From: Doris montereyensis
Lineage: Eukaryota; Mollusca; Gastropoda; Nudibranchia; Dorididae
Direction of reading: 5' to 3'
NCBI GenBank assembly: GCA_037039925.1
Contig: JAXRKP010001038.1
Location: 62,001-126,000 of the forward strand
DNA: 64,000 nt
This document shows positions 11,613 through 23,544 of this stretch, one piece after another (positions within the stretch are counted from its first letter, which is position 1; every line of letters starts with the position of its first letter). A program made the position numbers and the translations under genes. Below the pieces are notes generated by a model. The model made no database searches. It was given only the letters and a program-made list of their open reading frames with translations, and was not told where the DNA came from.

Positions 11613-13404
11613 ATGAGTACATATCAACTAGTAAGTATAATAGATAATCCAGATGAGATACGACAAATTAAGAACGCCAAAGAAAAAGTAATGAAAGAAA
11701 ACAGCAAAATCATGGAAACATGGAGAAAGTATTTTCAACAATTACATAATCCATCCAGAACATATGAAACAAGGAGTAAAGATCAATTAGCAAGAGTAAC
11801 AAGTAATCCAGAGGAGACAGCTGAAGATGAAGATATCTCAATGGGAGAAATCCAAGCAGCTATACGAAAAATGAAACTAGGAAAATCCAAAGGAGCATAT
11901 CAAATTCATCCAGAAGTTATCAAAAGGGGAGAGATGTAGACAAACTACTGCATGAAATATGGTGACAAGCATGGAAGTCAAAACTGACGTCCGATGACTA
12001 CAAAAAGGGAACGATAGTACTAATACTAATACACAAAAAGGGAACGATAGTACTAATACTAATACACAAAAAGGGAACGATAGTACTAATACTAATACAC
12101 AAAAAGGATCACCTGTGGAATGTTCAAAACTCTCAAGGGATATCACTGCTGAGCGTACGTGGAACACTGACTGAGAAAAAGAGTAGAAGCTCATATTGAA
12201 CAACATCAGACAGAGCAGATTCAGACCAAGGATAGATGTACATGGCCATATATTTACAATACGACAACAGTCAAGAAAATCATTGAAAGTATGAAAGAAA
12301 TATTGTTTTATTGACTTAGAAAAAGGCATTTGACACCGTGAGGAGAGATGAACTATGGTATTCTTTAATGTAGAACATAATGTAGAACAAAAGTTGATGG
12401 AAGCTATTAAACATTTATACAATAAACCAACATGGAAGTACCTGGAAACTTATGTGTAGTTATAAGACTTAGACAGGGCTGTATTCTGAGCCCTCTTTTG
12501 TTTATAACACTTATGGATTCAGTTGCAAAGTATCATAAAAAAAAAAAGGAAGAAAACGAATGAAGGCATGTGGACACTAAAACCATAACTATATGAATGC
12601 TTTCATTTGCTAATGATTTAGCTCTATGTGGAAAATCAGAAAGTGCCCTTCAATATGATATAAACATGCTGAATAATGGATTAAATATAAGAGGAATAAA
12701 ATTAAATGCAAAGAAAACGAAAACAATGCTAAGAACTATCGAAGCTAAAACACGAAACATTAAACTGGGCAGAAAAAGATTAGAACAAGCTCAGAACAAC
12801 AAATACTTAGGAGTAATGATTAACTCAGATGGAAACCTACGAGAAGAAATCAACCAGAGAATCCAAAAGGCAATGACAATATCTAACCATCTAGGAAAGG
12901 CATTTATAGGTAAACAAGAATAGCCAACAACAACAAAAATGGCAGTACACAATACAGTTTATTGCCCTACTCTCCTCTATAGCAGTGAAACCTGGACCTT
13001 ACTTAGACAGTAGGGAATACCACAGTAGAGCACAAGCAGCTGACATAAAATATGTCAGAAGAGCAGTAGGGAAAACTGAAAGAGACAAAATCTGAAACAC
13101 AACAATAAAAGATCAAATAAATCATATGGCATTAAAACTAAGACATAAGTCAAGTGAGATGGTTTGGGCATGTAAACAGAGAATAGCTACAACAGTATAC
13201 AATGGTAAAGCCTATAATGAAAGACCAAAAGCTAGACCTTGGATAAAGTGGGACGAATACATGAAGAAGCCTTTAAGCAAAGACATTTACCCTCACAAAA
13301 GGGAAAGAAAATATCAGGACAGTGTAGCCCGGAGTAAGATCATTTCGGGTACCGTATCTAAACCCATATACCGGAAGGTAGAATGGGAACTGATGAAGAC
13401 ATAA
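11613..13404 (+). pseudogene. Decayed non-LTR retrotransposon (reverse transcriptase)
   Basis: Broken frames in order give a reverse transcriptase and its C-terminal region. The piece 11613-11939 has EIQAAIRKMKLGKSKGAYQI. Near 12300 the text reads DLEKAFDTV after correction of a shift. Near 12465 LRQGCILSPLLF is the conserved QG.SP block. The piece 12597-12923 has the catalytic box as FANDLAL, where FADD or YADD is expected, then KYLGVMI. Near 12975 PTLLYSSETW and at 13126-13404 a basic W-containing tail follow. The style is closest to RTE-like elements; I see no endonuclease domain. It is inactive by frameshifts and by loss of a catalytic aspartate. Confidence 0.75.
12001..12110. repeat. 33-bp tandem triplication inside the RT remnant
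   Basis: ACAAAAAGGGAACGATAGTA plus CTAATACTAATAC is repeated three times without change between about 12001 and 12100. In the RT frame this segment encodes the KKGTIVLI strand before the fingers, so a short slippage event expanded a single RT motif. Confidence 0.9.
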
Positions 13405-13585
13405 TGATACCATATTACCCATATCTAACTTTGCATTCATTATTTCTGAACATTTCCTTTAGTCAAATTATAAACGAATTAACGAGACATTTCTTAACAG
13501 AAGAATAGTTTTTAAAAAAACAACACAATTACGAAAAAAAACAACGAATAAGCCAGACAATCCCTTTGAGATTATCATAGATCTT

Positions 13586-14801
13586 TTAAGCTTTGAACCA
13601 GCTTTTCATCTCTATGAACATGGCAAAGAACTCTTTGCGAAACTTGGTGCCGGTACCCACGTACAAAAAGATATTGACAGCGTTGTTAAAAAAAACCAAT
13701 GTACCAACAATATATCTGATCATTAACTCTGAAGGCACACAAGTCCCCGCTGAACACTGACTTGGAGACCTCGTAAGGAAACCTGGTCACGATAAAACAC
13801 AAGTTGAGAGCGGTCAGTGTCACCAGTATTCCTTTGTCTTTTCCTGAAGCCTTTTGCCGGGAGCTATTTTTAGCCTCTATCTTGGCAGGTTTTCTAGACG
13901 GTGACGTCACAATGGCAATCTGGCAACCATTGGATGGCGGAGTGTTGCTCATAGTTGATACGTCTTCGTAAATTGTTTGGTCTTCTGTCTCTGGTTTTGA
14001 AGCCATGCTTTGCGTCATGTCTTCTTTAGTCTCAGATATGAATTTTCCTTGTGCCATGTACTTTTGTCTGTTTTTATTTCTACGTCTCACCTGGGTTATA
14101 ATGATGACAGCACTGATGCTCATGAGGGGAAATGGCAGGTAGAAACTTTTGACCGAGTTAAAGTGCAGGAGCAAATCACCAAACATGTTTCCATCAGGGT
14201 ATATGATCAAACATTTATAGCATCGGTTTTGCTGCATTTGCCAAAGATCGTGGGAATCAAGTACAGCCAATACCATAAATGTGATACAAAGTGCTTTGAC
14301 TGATCGACGAGGAGTAAGCAATAATTTCGAGTCGAACGGTTTTAGAATTGCAATTAATCGTTCAATTGTCATCAACATCAGAATCCAAATACTCATTTCT
14401 AACATTATTAGGATAACATAATCAAAAAAGTAGCAGATGATTTCATTTTGGCAAAAGAACTTGGTTAGTTCTGGCTTAGTGACTGCGGAGACAGTTACAA
14501 GTATCAATATATCGAAAACTGCGAGAGTCCGCAGGTATACGGCTGTGCTTGAGCCTTGAAAACTTTTCCGACACAGAACAAACAGAGAAATCGTGTTTCC
14601 CACAATCCCAACAACAAACTCTGTCACAACGATGTAGGAACAAATGGTCATAACAAGTTGATAAAATCCCAACCATCGATCACTCACATCGTCATAGCAA
14701 CTAGAGTTATATCCTGCTCCATCTTGGTGTCCGGTTTGATTTCGGCCATAAGACTGGTTGGATGAGTTGGACATGATTGAATTTGGCGATGATTTTAACA
14801 A
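13586..14801 (-). CDS. Rhodopsin-class GPCR, one frameshift before TM7
   Basis: A single-exon frame of 371 residues (14801-13686) encodes six membrane helices of a class A receptor. The N-terminus (1-45) has NxS/T sites suited to glycosylation. TM1 has GNTISLFV (N69), TM2 LAVFDILIL (D97), TM3 ends in the DRY variant ERL (147-149), TM5 has FYLPFP (P223, P225), and TM6 has FIVTRFPYEV (P342) but lacks the usual CWxP tryptophan. The intracellular loop 3 is long, about 85 residues. At 13688-13695 a run of eight A closes the frame. With one base fewer, NNAVNIFLYVGTGTKFRKEF continues as TM7 and helix 8, and stops at 13586-13588. Ligand unknown; peptide or chemosensory receptors of lophotrochozoans are the likely class. 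The shift may be a homopolymer sequencing error. Confidence 0.85.
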
Positions 14802-15160
14802 GACAGGCTGGTCAGTGAAAGATACACTGCATCAACTTATTGAACTGTGGGCTCCTCTGTTTGAAATTTTGTTTTGCTGCCTGCTTATATCTCTGTGGAT
14901 GGTCGTCGAACGCCGCGAATGGTCTGAATATTGTAGGCCTACGTATGTGCTTATCTCTTTATATTAAATCGAAAAGTCTTTAACTATTGGCTAATCTCGG
15001 GTGTGGCCTCTCGAAATCTCTGTTGTCCACTAACCACCCGCGTGTCCAATATAAGATGGCTTTTAATTGGTCAGAACAATTGATCGATAAACTTCATCAT
15101 GCAAATTGCAAATGCCGTGCTGTTCACGGTGGAAACAAGTAGACAATAGCGAGGATATCG
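14802..15160. other. Upstream flank of the receptor gene
   Basis: This stretch lies 5' of the receptor on the minus strand. No conserved coding sequence is recognised; a 69-codon frame at 14758-14967 on the plus strand overlaps the receptor start and is probably chance. Receptor promoter elements would lie here but none can be named with confidence. Confidence 0.35.
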
Positions 15161-15447
15161 ATACTACTACTAATATAAATATACTATTGCTACTACTACC
15201 ACTACGCCACTACTACTACTACTACTACTACTAATATAAATATACTATTGCTACTACTACTACTACCACTGCCACTACTACGACTACTACTACTACTAAT
15301 ACTACTATTACTACTACTACTACTACTACTGCCACTGCCACTACTACGACTACTACTACTACTACTATTACTATTACTACTTCTATTACTACTACTACTA
15401 CCACTACTACTACTACTACTAGTTCTACTACTACTTTACTACTACTG

Positions 15448-15480
<33 letters not shown>

Positions 15481-15710
15481 GTTCTACTACTACTATTACT
15501 TACTGCTACTACTACTACTGACTACACTAGGACTACTTTACTACTACTATTACTTCTATTATTACTGATACACCTACTACTACTATTACTACTACTACTA
15601 CTACTATTACTACTACTACTACTACAACTAGTACTACTATTACTACTACGGCTTTTTACTTCTAAAACTACTACGATTACGACAACAATAAGTATTACTA
15701 CTACTACTAT

Positions 15711-15743
<33 letters not shown>

Positions 15744-15881
15744 AAACATTACCACAACACCTACTACTACTACTACTGCAAACACTACCTCAACACCTAC
15801 TACTACTACTGCTACTACTACTAACACGGCTAATACAACTGCTAGTACTACTCTAGTACTGCTACTGCTGCTATGTTTCTA

Positions 15882-15951
<70 letters not shown>

Positions 15952-15966
15952 AACCACAAGACCTAT

Positions 15967-16026
<60 letters not shown>

Positions 16027-16070
16027 AACTACTAACACGGCTAATACAACTGCTAGTACTACTTGGGTCC
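15160..16070. repeat. (ACT)n trinucleotide array, interrupted, ~900 bp
   Basis: Runs of ACT/CTA triplets fill about 900 bp with occasional GCT, ATT and CAA substitutions. A phrase around CTAACACGGCTAATACAACT (15821 and 16034) is duplicated within it. Leucine- or valine-only frames across it are repeat artefacts. The array abuts the third P-transposase remnant. Confidence 0.95.
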
Positions 16071-16083
16071 TTTCGGATGGCAC

Positions 16084-17309
16084 CTAAATTGAAAAAAAGC
16101 ACGTGGAAATGAAAAGTTTCGAACGTCAACGAGTCTACCTAGTTACTCAAGTATTGAGTCACAGTGTTGCTAAAGTAATTGGGACACTATGTACTCTTGG
16201 AATTTATCCTCCATCACATTTGGCAACATCACACTTTTTTGAGACATTTAACTGCTTCTTGTTCAATGTATTCAGTGGATCCCTTGTGCAATCTTCTACT
16301 CAATATCGCAATCCAATCACACGTAATTCAGCACATCACAAGTTTTTGGACCCCACACTGGTTTGGTTGAAAAACATGACGTATGGCACAGCTACCACCA
16401 AGCAACTGCCAGCACAGAAACTACCCTGTGTGGATGGTTGGATCCACAACATCAATGCCTTAAATCAGTTTGTCCCTGAAATTGTGGGAGTTGAGCCTGG
16501 AGTTGACTACCTTGTTACCAATCTGTCTCAATTAAGATGCTCTTGAAAATCTCTTCTCAGTGATAAGAGGAAAAGGTGCATCTCATGATAATCCAGACCC
16601 TCAACAATTTAGATATAGGCTGCGCCAAGTTATGGTGGACAAAATCCTCATACCATCAAAATTAAGTAACTGTAAGGATGATATTGACAATTTCCTCATC
16701 AATCTGACTCAACATCCCAAAGACACAAATGAAGCCACACTAATAGTTACACCTCATGATAGTGAGCCCCATCACATAACCAATCTTGTGAAATCCTGTT
16801 CTACGACTGATATCATTCCTCTTGAAAATACTGTTGCCTATGTAAATGTGTACATTTTGAAAAAAAGTATATTCCACAGTTTGTGGGGACTGCATAGCAA
16901 AGCTTGAGTACCACCTCCAAGAAGGCCAACCTACACCAGTCCACCTGACATTAATTGAACAGACACAGTTTGAACACTGCCTACATGGTCGCTTGAAAAA
17001 ACTAGTTACAATCTTGTTAAAGTTGGTGGATGTTTTGAGATTGCATTTGAAAATAATTTCAAACTTTATAGGAATAAGAGAAACATCAGAAAACTATTCA
17101 AACAAAAGCTGCTCCATGTAGTTCACACAGCGACAGAATTGAAAGGTGATGAATGCAGATGTCCAGCAATAGACCTCATAATGAACATTTTCTTGGCTGT
17201 CAGATTGCATCATGAAATCAGAATGATGAATGAAAGAATGGAACATGAACAGAAGGCAAAGGAAGGTGTAAAAAAGAACAGGAAGTTACTTAAGGTTTCA
17301 CATCAGTGA
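16084..17309 (+). pseudogene. P/THAP9-type transposase remnant, copy 3 (C-terminal half)
   Basis: The sequence begins just after the ACT array. The piece 16103-16546 encodes RQRVYLVTQVLSHSVAKVI and FFETFNCFLFNVF. A shift at about 16540 then gives SLENLFSVIRGKGASHDNP, the conserved C-terminal signature of THAP9 and P transposases. The piece 16560-16907 goes on to YRLRQVMVDKIL. A third frame (about 17020-17309) carries RNIRKLFKQKLLH and ends KNRKLLKVSH before TGA at 17307, which looks like the natural C-terminus. The N-terminal half, including the THAP finger, is absent here. Confidence 0.85.
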
Positions 17310-17435
17310 CATTCAACATTAAAAGTAAAGTTTATAAGAGCCGTGTTTTTTTGAAGCTACTCAAGGTTTCACATCAGTGACATTCAACAAAAGTTTATAA
17401 ACCATGTTTTTTTTAAGCTTTTTCACATCAGTGTT
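17288..17435. repeat. Short tandem duplication at the P copy 3 end
   Basis: AAGGTTTCACATCAGTGACA occurs at 17292 and again near 17363, with a third partial TTTTCACATCAGTG near 17420. The repeated piece contains the final codons and stop of the transposase frame. Confidence 0.8.
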
Positions 17436-18560
17436 GTTTTTTTTGGTTGTTTTTTTTTACTTCAAGCCTTAAGAACAAAAAGCCAAAAATATGCCTTTTT
17501 TTATTTTGTTCTTAAAATTTGACAACTTTTTGTTTTTGTTGTTGATCAAATGAAAGATACACTACAGGTACATTTACAAATATATGTAATGTAAGATTCA
17601 TCTTTTAAGAAAGGATAATAAAAATAAATCAGTAAATTTCAAGGCAACTCTTCTTTCTTCTTATTTTTACCTTAGAATGTCTTTTGTTCTTAAGAAAAAC
17701 AAGGCTGTTGTTCTTATAAGATTGTTCTTAAAAAAAGAAAAAAAACCTGTTGTATGTTTAAAAGCGGCTACTCCTTTCTTTTCGAAAACGTGTCTTGATC
17801 CCCCCCCCCCCCCCCGACAATTAAAATAAAACAATTGTAAGTAACCCATTCCTAAATGTAGGCCTACCGTAGCCGATATTTTCTCTGTTCCAGCCCCGCT
17901 GTAATACTAGCGGATCACGGCTCTTCTCGCGTCCCTTTCGTGACCCATTAACCAGCACCGCTCTCTTCGCTGCACATGACAAGAGCGTTGCAGCGAGATA
18001 TCATATTTTTTACATTATTATTGCCTTGAGTTTTGGATCCTATTTTTAGACACTTGTTGTTTGCTTCCTGTTTCAACCCCACGTGTTTACATTTCAAACA
18101 CCTGCAATTTCCTACATGTCTAAATCCATCTCCATCTGCTCCAGGTGAGTAAATACTCATTCAAATATTTGTTGCATACTAGTTTAGATGTTATTTTATA
18201 TTTGTAAACGCGATTTGACTTTTAAATATGAATTTTAATTAATTATATTCCTTCCCAAAAGAGTGTTGCAGATATGCTACATTGGCCAAAAAGTGCAACT
18301 TAGCTGTAGCGATGTGCTACAGTAGGCATTAAAGTTACACACTGTGCTATCTCTATTCTTTACTATCTATTGTGTGCTTACTTTTTTTTATCAGAACTCG
18401 TACTATAGAAATATATACTTATTGCTACATACCAGAGTTATTTTCAATAACTCATTTTCTCTTTGTGAAATTCAGATTTAAATAATCTATTTCCATTAAA
18501 ATGTGCTTGAAATACACCGTTTATGCAGACAATTTATATATATATATATATCATCCTGAC
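17436..18560. other. AT-rich spacer
   Basis: No gene is recognised. The stretch holds T-rich runs, a C homopolymer of about 15 at 17801-17816 and a short (TA)n at 18535-18551. Frames such as 17948-18160 on the minus strand show no domain. Confidence 0.5.
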
Positions 18561-18584
18561 AAGCAAAATCATAGTTGACGATGC

Positions 18585-20560
18585 CTTTGACGGGATAGGA
18601 GATAATGACAGATAATGACACTGACAGTGAAATCGTTTCATCTGGGGATGAATATGTTCCACATATATGTCAGATGTGAGTGAGAGTGACGAGGAGTCGG
18701 ACCTTCGACAAGCAAAGGCCCATCACTGCCATCAGTGGCGACACAAACCCGGAAAAGAAAACGCCCAGTATCCATTGATGATTCGGATGAGGACATTCGG
18801 ATGAGGACATTCGGATGAGGACATTCGGATGAGGACATTCCTCTGGCAAGTTTAACTTTTAAGACAAAAACAAAAACTGATAGAAGTACGTGAGCGTGAT
18901 GACTTAGAAATCATCGCTCAAACTCAAATGCTTGAAGAACCGATTTGGGAAGATGTGCCCATGGCACCAGTGGACACGCCATTTAAAGGAGTGGTTGGGT
19001 GAAGGAGAATTTCCTGGAGCTCAACCTTTCAAAATGTGGAAATTGAAATGCTCACTTTACCACCTGTGGGGCCAAATCTAGTTGATTTGGATCTAAATTA
19101 TGATTCCCAGCCTATTGATTTCTTCAATTTCTTCATCCCTCAGTCATTTTCACCCTGATTGCTGAACAAACAAATCTCTACGCCGTGCAGCGGGTGCCCC
19201 CAGATCATTCAAATCAAAAAAATGTTCATCAACATTATGTTTGGTATCCACAAATTGCCAGCATATGTAATGTACTGGTCAACAGACCCTCTTCTACTTA
19301 CGTGTTCCTGTCGTTGCAGATGTCATGGCTTGCAACCACTACCAAGACATCTCCCGATATTTTTCATCTGATTGATCGGGAAGTTTATTCCTAGAAGCCA
19401 ACCTGGCCACGACCCAGTGATCAAGATAAGACCTGCCATTGATCAGGTTTTGAAATCATGTCAGACATATTATTTGCCTGGTGTGTCTTTGAACATTGAC
19501 GAGGCCATGATTCCTTTTCAAGGAAGACTCTATTTCAAACAATAATATCAAAGGCAAACCGAATCCGTGGGGAGTGAGTGAAGGTTTGGTGTTGCTGTGA
19601 TTCCTCAAAGTCAAATGGATACCTGACTGACTTCTCATTCTACACTGGGAAATCTAATGTCGTCATGCCTAATGGTTTGGGCCACAGTGTAGTGATGTCT
19701 TTTGCTGCCCGCTACCTCAATCAACACCGTCGCCTATATTTTGACAACTATTTTAGTTCGATTCGCCTCGCAAATGACTTACTCAATAAAGACACATTAT
19801 ATTCTTGTGCAACCACACGGCAAGATCGCAAGAACTGGCATGCGGACCTGAAGGGGAAATTTCAAAAAAGGCAGTGCCTTATGAGACAAGTGGGGAACAT
19901 TGTTGCCTGTTTCTGGAGAAACAAGCGGCCTGTCTCCACGATCTTCACCAATGTCCCGCCTCAAATGACAACAACAAATCGACGCACCAAGGAAGGAGTT
20001 GTTGAAAAGGAAATCCCCCCTGCCAATATCCGTCTACAATTCCAATATGGCAGGGGTGGACCTGAATAATCAACTGCGATCATATTCATAGATCTATCCC
20101 GTGGGTCGCAAAAAGCTTCAACTTTAAGTGGTGGCGCAGCTGCTTTTGGTACCTTACTCACTTACTGATGACGTATCGATTGTAAATGCCTACATCATTT
20201 ACCGCAATCTGCCACGGCCAGCCTCGGCAAAGCCGCTCAGTCACCTTGCGTTTCACATGGAAATTGCCAGATCCCTCATGCAGTGTACCGGTACTACTAC
20301 TAGCAGAAAGAGATCTGTTAGAGAAACTGGTGCTGCAGCCGCTGGTGTAACCAATAATGACATGAGATGCCATCGGAGCATCCGTCTACCAGGACGAAAA
20401 AAGCAGTGTTTTATGTGCCGCAAAAAACCCATTAGAACTAGAACACCTTCCGACAAGTGCTCAGAAAGTGTGTTTGGCTGTCTACTATGCAATACACAGG
20501 GATGTAAATCTTTCAGATTTTCTCTGATTTCAGATTATTTGATTGTGTTGAAATTTGGGG
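18585..20560 (+). pseudogene. piggyBac transposase (PGBD-type), decayed full-length copy
   Basis: The N-terminal acidic part (about 18598-18840, VSSGDEYV.. and SDED) is followed by broken frames and then by a long frame at 19578-20069. That frame reads NGYLTDFSFYTGKSN, NGLGHSVVMSF, YLNQHRRLYFDNYFSS and CLMRQVGNIVACFW, a classic DDE_Tnp_1_7 core. After another shift, 20128-20520 has SIVNAYIIYRNL and a cysteine-rich tail (CFMCRKKPIRTRT.. and CLLC), the C-terminal zinc-binding domain of piggyBac. The upstream catalytic block near 19500 reads DEAMIPFQGRL across a shift. Several frameshifts and a 14-bp repeat make it dead. Confidence 0.85.
18781..18836. repeat. 14-bp tandem repeat, four perfect copies, in piggyBac acidic region
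   Basis: ATTCGGATGAGGAC is repeated four times exactly. The unit encodes part of the SDED acidic stretch, and because 14 is not a multiple of three, each copy shifts the reading frame. Confidence 0.95.
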
Positions 20561-20574
20561 GTAAATTCCTTGAT

Positions 20575-21100
20575 CTAGTCTCTATTTCTAGTCTAGAAAT
20601 AGATCTAGATTCTAGATCTAATTGTATTTAATTTTTGTTATTTCAGATAATTATTTTTTTAATTCACTGATAGATCTAGATCTAGTATATTTTTTCGACT
20701 GTAAGAATTTGAAACCTAAAAACTATGAACAAAAGGAAGTTATTTTCGCAATTACATTAATACTATTGTCACGATATCCGTTCGCTATTTTTAAGACGAA
20801 TTTTCAGAGAACAATTCTGTGATGGCCGAGTTTCCGTCACTATCATTAGTCGAGATTCTCCGAGGATTCAGAGAAAAATTCTCTCAACTCTCACCCACGT
20901 AAATAGCCGAAGCGGGGAAATAGATGGTAGGTATAAGGGAAGTAACTCTCATTGGTAAGTATTAAAATTAGTAAACGAAGGTCTCCTAACTTTGTGGAGC
21001 AAGATACAACAGTTGATGCGATAGATCTAAAGTGTAGGAACAAATTTCGATGGGATTGGTTATTGTTGAAAGATGACAACGGCGATTTTTTTCCTCCAAA
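20575..21100. other. Spacer with AGATCTAG cluster
   Basis: AGATCT/TCTAGA motifs cluster at 20575-20690. The remainder to 21100 is unassigned and holds no credible gene. Confidence 0.5.
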
Positions 21101-21169
21101 GCCTGTAAAAAGAGAATGTTGAATGTTTTAGTGTGCAACTTCTGTGAAAAATCTCATAAATGTGTGTGG

Positions 21170-21193
21170 CATTTGTATGCTAGCATACAAATG
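21170..21193. repeat. Perfect 24-bp palindrome
   Basis: CATTTGTATGC followed by TAGCATACAAATG reads the same on both strands with no loop. It lies ahead of the first hAT-type copy. Function unknown. Confidence 0.9.
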
Positions 21194-21299
21194 TCAGTTG
21201 TGAATGCTAAACACTGTTTTTGAAGCTGTGTTAGAAAAGTATGGCAGGACGACATTCCTATATTCAAACTAAAGAATTTTTGTTTATCTGACGATTTAG

Positions 21300-22773
21300 C
21301 TGAAATGGCAGAAGATGAAAAGATTTTTGCGAGGTTAGAATCTATAAACGGTTTTCATGCAACAAGTGCTTTGTAATCCACAGTATTATAACTCATGAGT
21401 ATGTCAACACATTTTCTAGACAGAGATATGGATGCTAAACAGCTGAGTTAATGCTCACTCATATAAAAATAATCCGTTATATTGAATACAGAAGGTACAT
21501 TGTTTAAGTTTTGTTTTTATTTTTCTTGGCTGACACAGTGGATGAAAAGAAAGCATGCCAACCAATTTTTGTTGCTCAAAAAATGTGAAGAAAGAGTCCA
21601 GATTAAAAATAATCGGGCTAGAGACTGAAAAAGAAAAATCTTACCTTCCTTTTAAAGCAGGGAAACAGAGAAAGGAGGAAAATTCAATATTATGTTGAAA
21701 ACGAAGAAAATTGTCAACAAATTGTTTCATCTTCGTCAGCAAACCCGTTATTATGAAAATCCTCCCTCTGTTTAAAATTTTACTTTTGAACAGAAGGAAC
21801 CTATGATACACAAGCTGAATTTGATGAGATTGTTGAAAATATTTAAAACTTTTCTGACGCTTTATGAGTATGTCAACACATTTTCTGATATTGCTAAAGT
21901 TAAACTGATGAGGTCCTTCCAAAAGTTAAAAAGGATTTTTGTTGGTGAAGGCTCTTTTACTGAAATGGAAACAAAAGATGATATAAAAAAAGATTTTCCG
22001 AAAGAAGGTGTGGACTTCCAGAGAAATTTTGTGGTTGGTTCTGAATACCTGAAAGTGAAACTTCCTCTGTGTTTTTCTTTCAACTTTGGATCCAGAATTG
22101 TGTGGCCACAGTAAAGCTTGTACTTTTTGTACTGTACAGGACTTCAAGACCTGTTTGATTTATTTCCAACAGTTGTTAAAAGAGAAGATAAAAATGAATT
22201 TACTACAGCTGCCTCATCTCTTCAGACTTGTCATTTCTGTCTTCTATCACTGAAAAGAAACTGATTTATGGTGGGCACAAGTGCTTTGTAATCCACAGTA
22301 TTATAATGTTCTTAGTCCTGTTGTCAGAGCATGTTTATCTATTTTGACAGGACCAAGGGTTGAGTCCTCCTTTAGTGTTATGAATAACATCATCAACCCA
22401 ACCACCAACAGAATGGATGTTCAGACATATGAATCAATTCATAAATAAAATAAAATACAAACTGCTCAACCATGAAAAAAGCAGCATACAAATGTTCCAT
22501 AGAGAAGATCCAATCCACAGTCCTGTGGATACATCTCTTCCTTACTACTTGCAGACAGCTGCTACAAGAATGAAGACATCAAAACCAACCAAAAGTATGA
22601 AAAAGACCGTTAAGAAGAAAGTTTCTGTTCATCAAACAGCAGCTGAGTCTGTGACATCCAGTATTGAATTGAATGCTACATCTGCATCTTCTCATTCAGC
22701 TATTGGACCAAAGAGGAAAAATTCAACAGATGACAATGTGAAACCGGCAAAAAAAGCCAAACCCAACCTGTAA
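21300..22773 (+). pseudogene. hAT-type transposase remnant, tandem copy A
   Basis: Frame pieces mirror copy B. The piece 21803-22114 has YEYVNTFSDIAKV and EMETKDD, 22120-22440 holds VKREDKNEF and GPRVESSFSVMNNI in shifted frames, and 22417-22773 holds the tail YKLLNHEKSSIQM, VDTSLPYYLQTAATR and a basic end KPAKKAKPNL with stop. The GPRVESSFSVMN segment fits the hAT C-terminal dimerisation region. Copy A carries several small deletions and insertions relative to copy B, but keeps an intact C-terminal tail. Upstream (21230-21420) scrambled pieces of the same element occur. Confidence 0.65.
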
Positions 22774-23540
22774 TTCCTTAGATAAAAAATATCATCCGTT
22801 ACTTTTTCTGTCTTTTTTTCTATTGTACAAAAATTCAGGTTATCCTCAAGGGCAGGGGTGGAGTATCCGTTTAGCCCCCGATCAGGGTCACGTTGTTTAA
22901 GTTTAATGTTGTTTATTTTGTGGTTGGTTCTGATTTTTTAAATTATATTATTACTGAGAGAGACTTATTTGAGGTGCTACAAGTGGTAAAAGTTCATGTA
23001 TCCTTGGATAGCTCAACTGAGTATAACTGTGACACCAAAGTTAGAAGTGAATTTTTATGTGACAATGAAATAAGAATTACAATCAACAAAAAACTTGTAG
23101 ACGAAGGAAACAGAACATTTACCAAGTAAAGTAAGGTGTACATCATGGCCATAACCACATTCTTTCTTCTGAAAGTTATTCTTGTATATGTAACACTCAT
23201 TTCTTTATTTTTTGTCCACTGTATGTCAGTTCTAGTTCTGTTTCTTCCTTTTAAAGTCTCTTTATCCCTAGTAATTTAACTTAATTAAGCCCAGGAGAGG
23301 CCATTTTTGCTGTACAAGTGTGAAAATTCAATATTATGTCTTGAAAACGAAGAAAATTTATTAAATTTGCTGTGTTTATTATATATTTTTCGCCTTTTTC
23401 ATTTCAAATATATATCATGTTACATATGGGGTGAAAGTATGTTTATTTCTGTACACAATACAGTTGAAATAATATTTTTATAATGTATGGTTGAATTTAT
23501 ATGATTTTTTAAATTTTAAATAAAGTCAATCACATCAAGA
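22774..23540. repeat. 3' flank of hAT-type copy A, repeated after copy B
   Basis: The stretch from CCGATCAGGGTCACGTTGTT (22876) through TTAATTAAGCCCAGGAGAGG (23279-23298) recurs at about 25175-25420 after copy B, with small indels. This shows that the unit duplicated includes the 3' flank and not only the coding part. Confidence 0.8.
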
Positions 23541-23544
23541 GTTA

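Noticed and set aside
13686..14801. Calling the receptor a plain truncated six-helix protein
   Set aside because: The bases directly after the stop encode a TM7 and C-tail in the next phase, so one frameshift explains it better.
15248..16112. Leucine-, valine- and serine-rich frames
   Set aside because: They are translations of the (ACT)n array in different phases.
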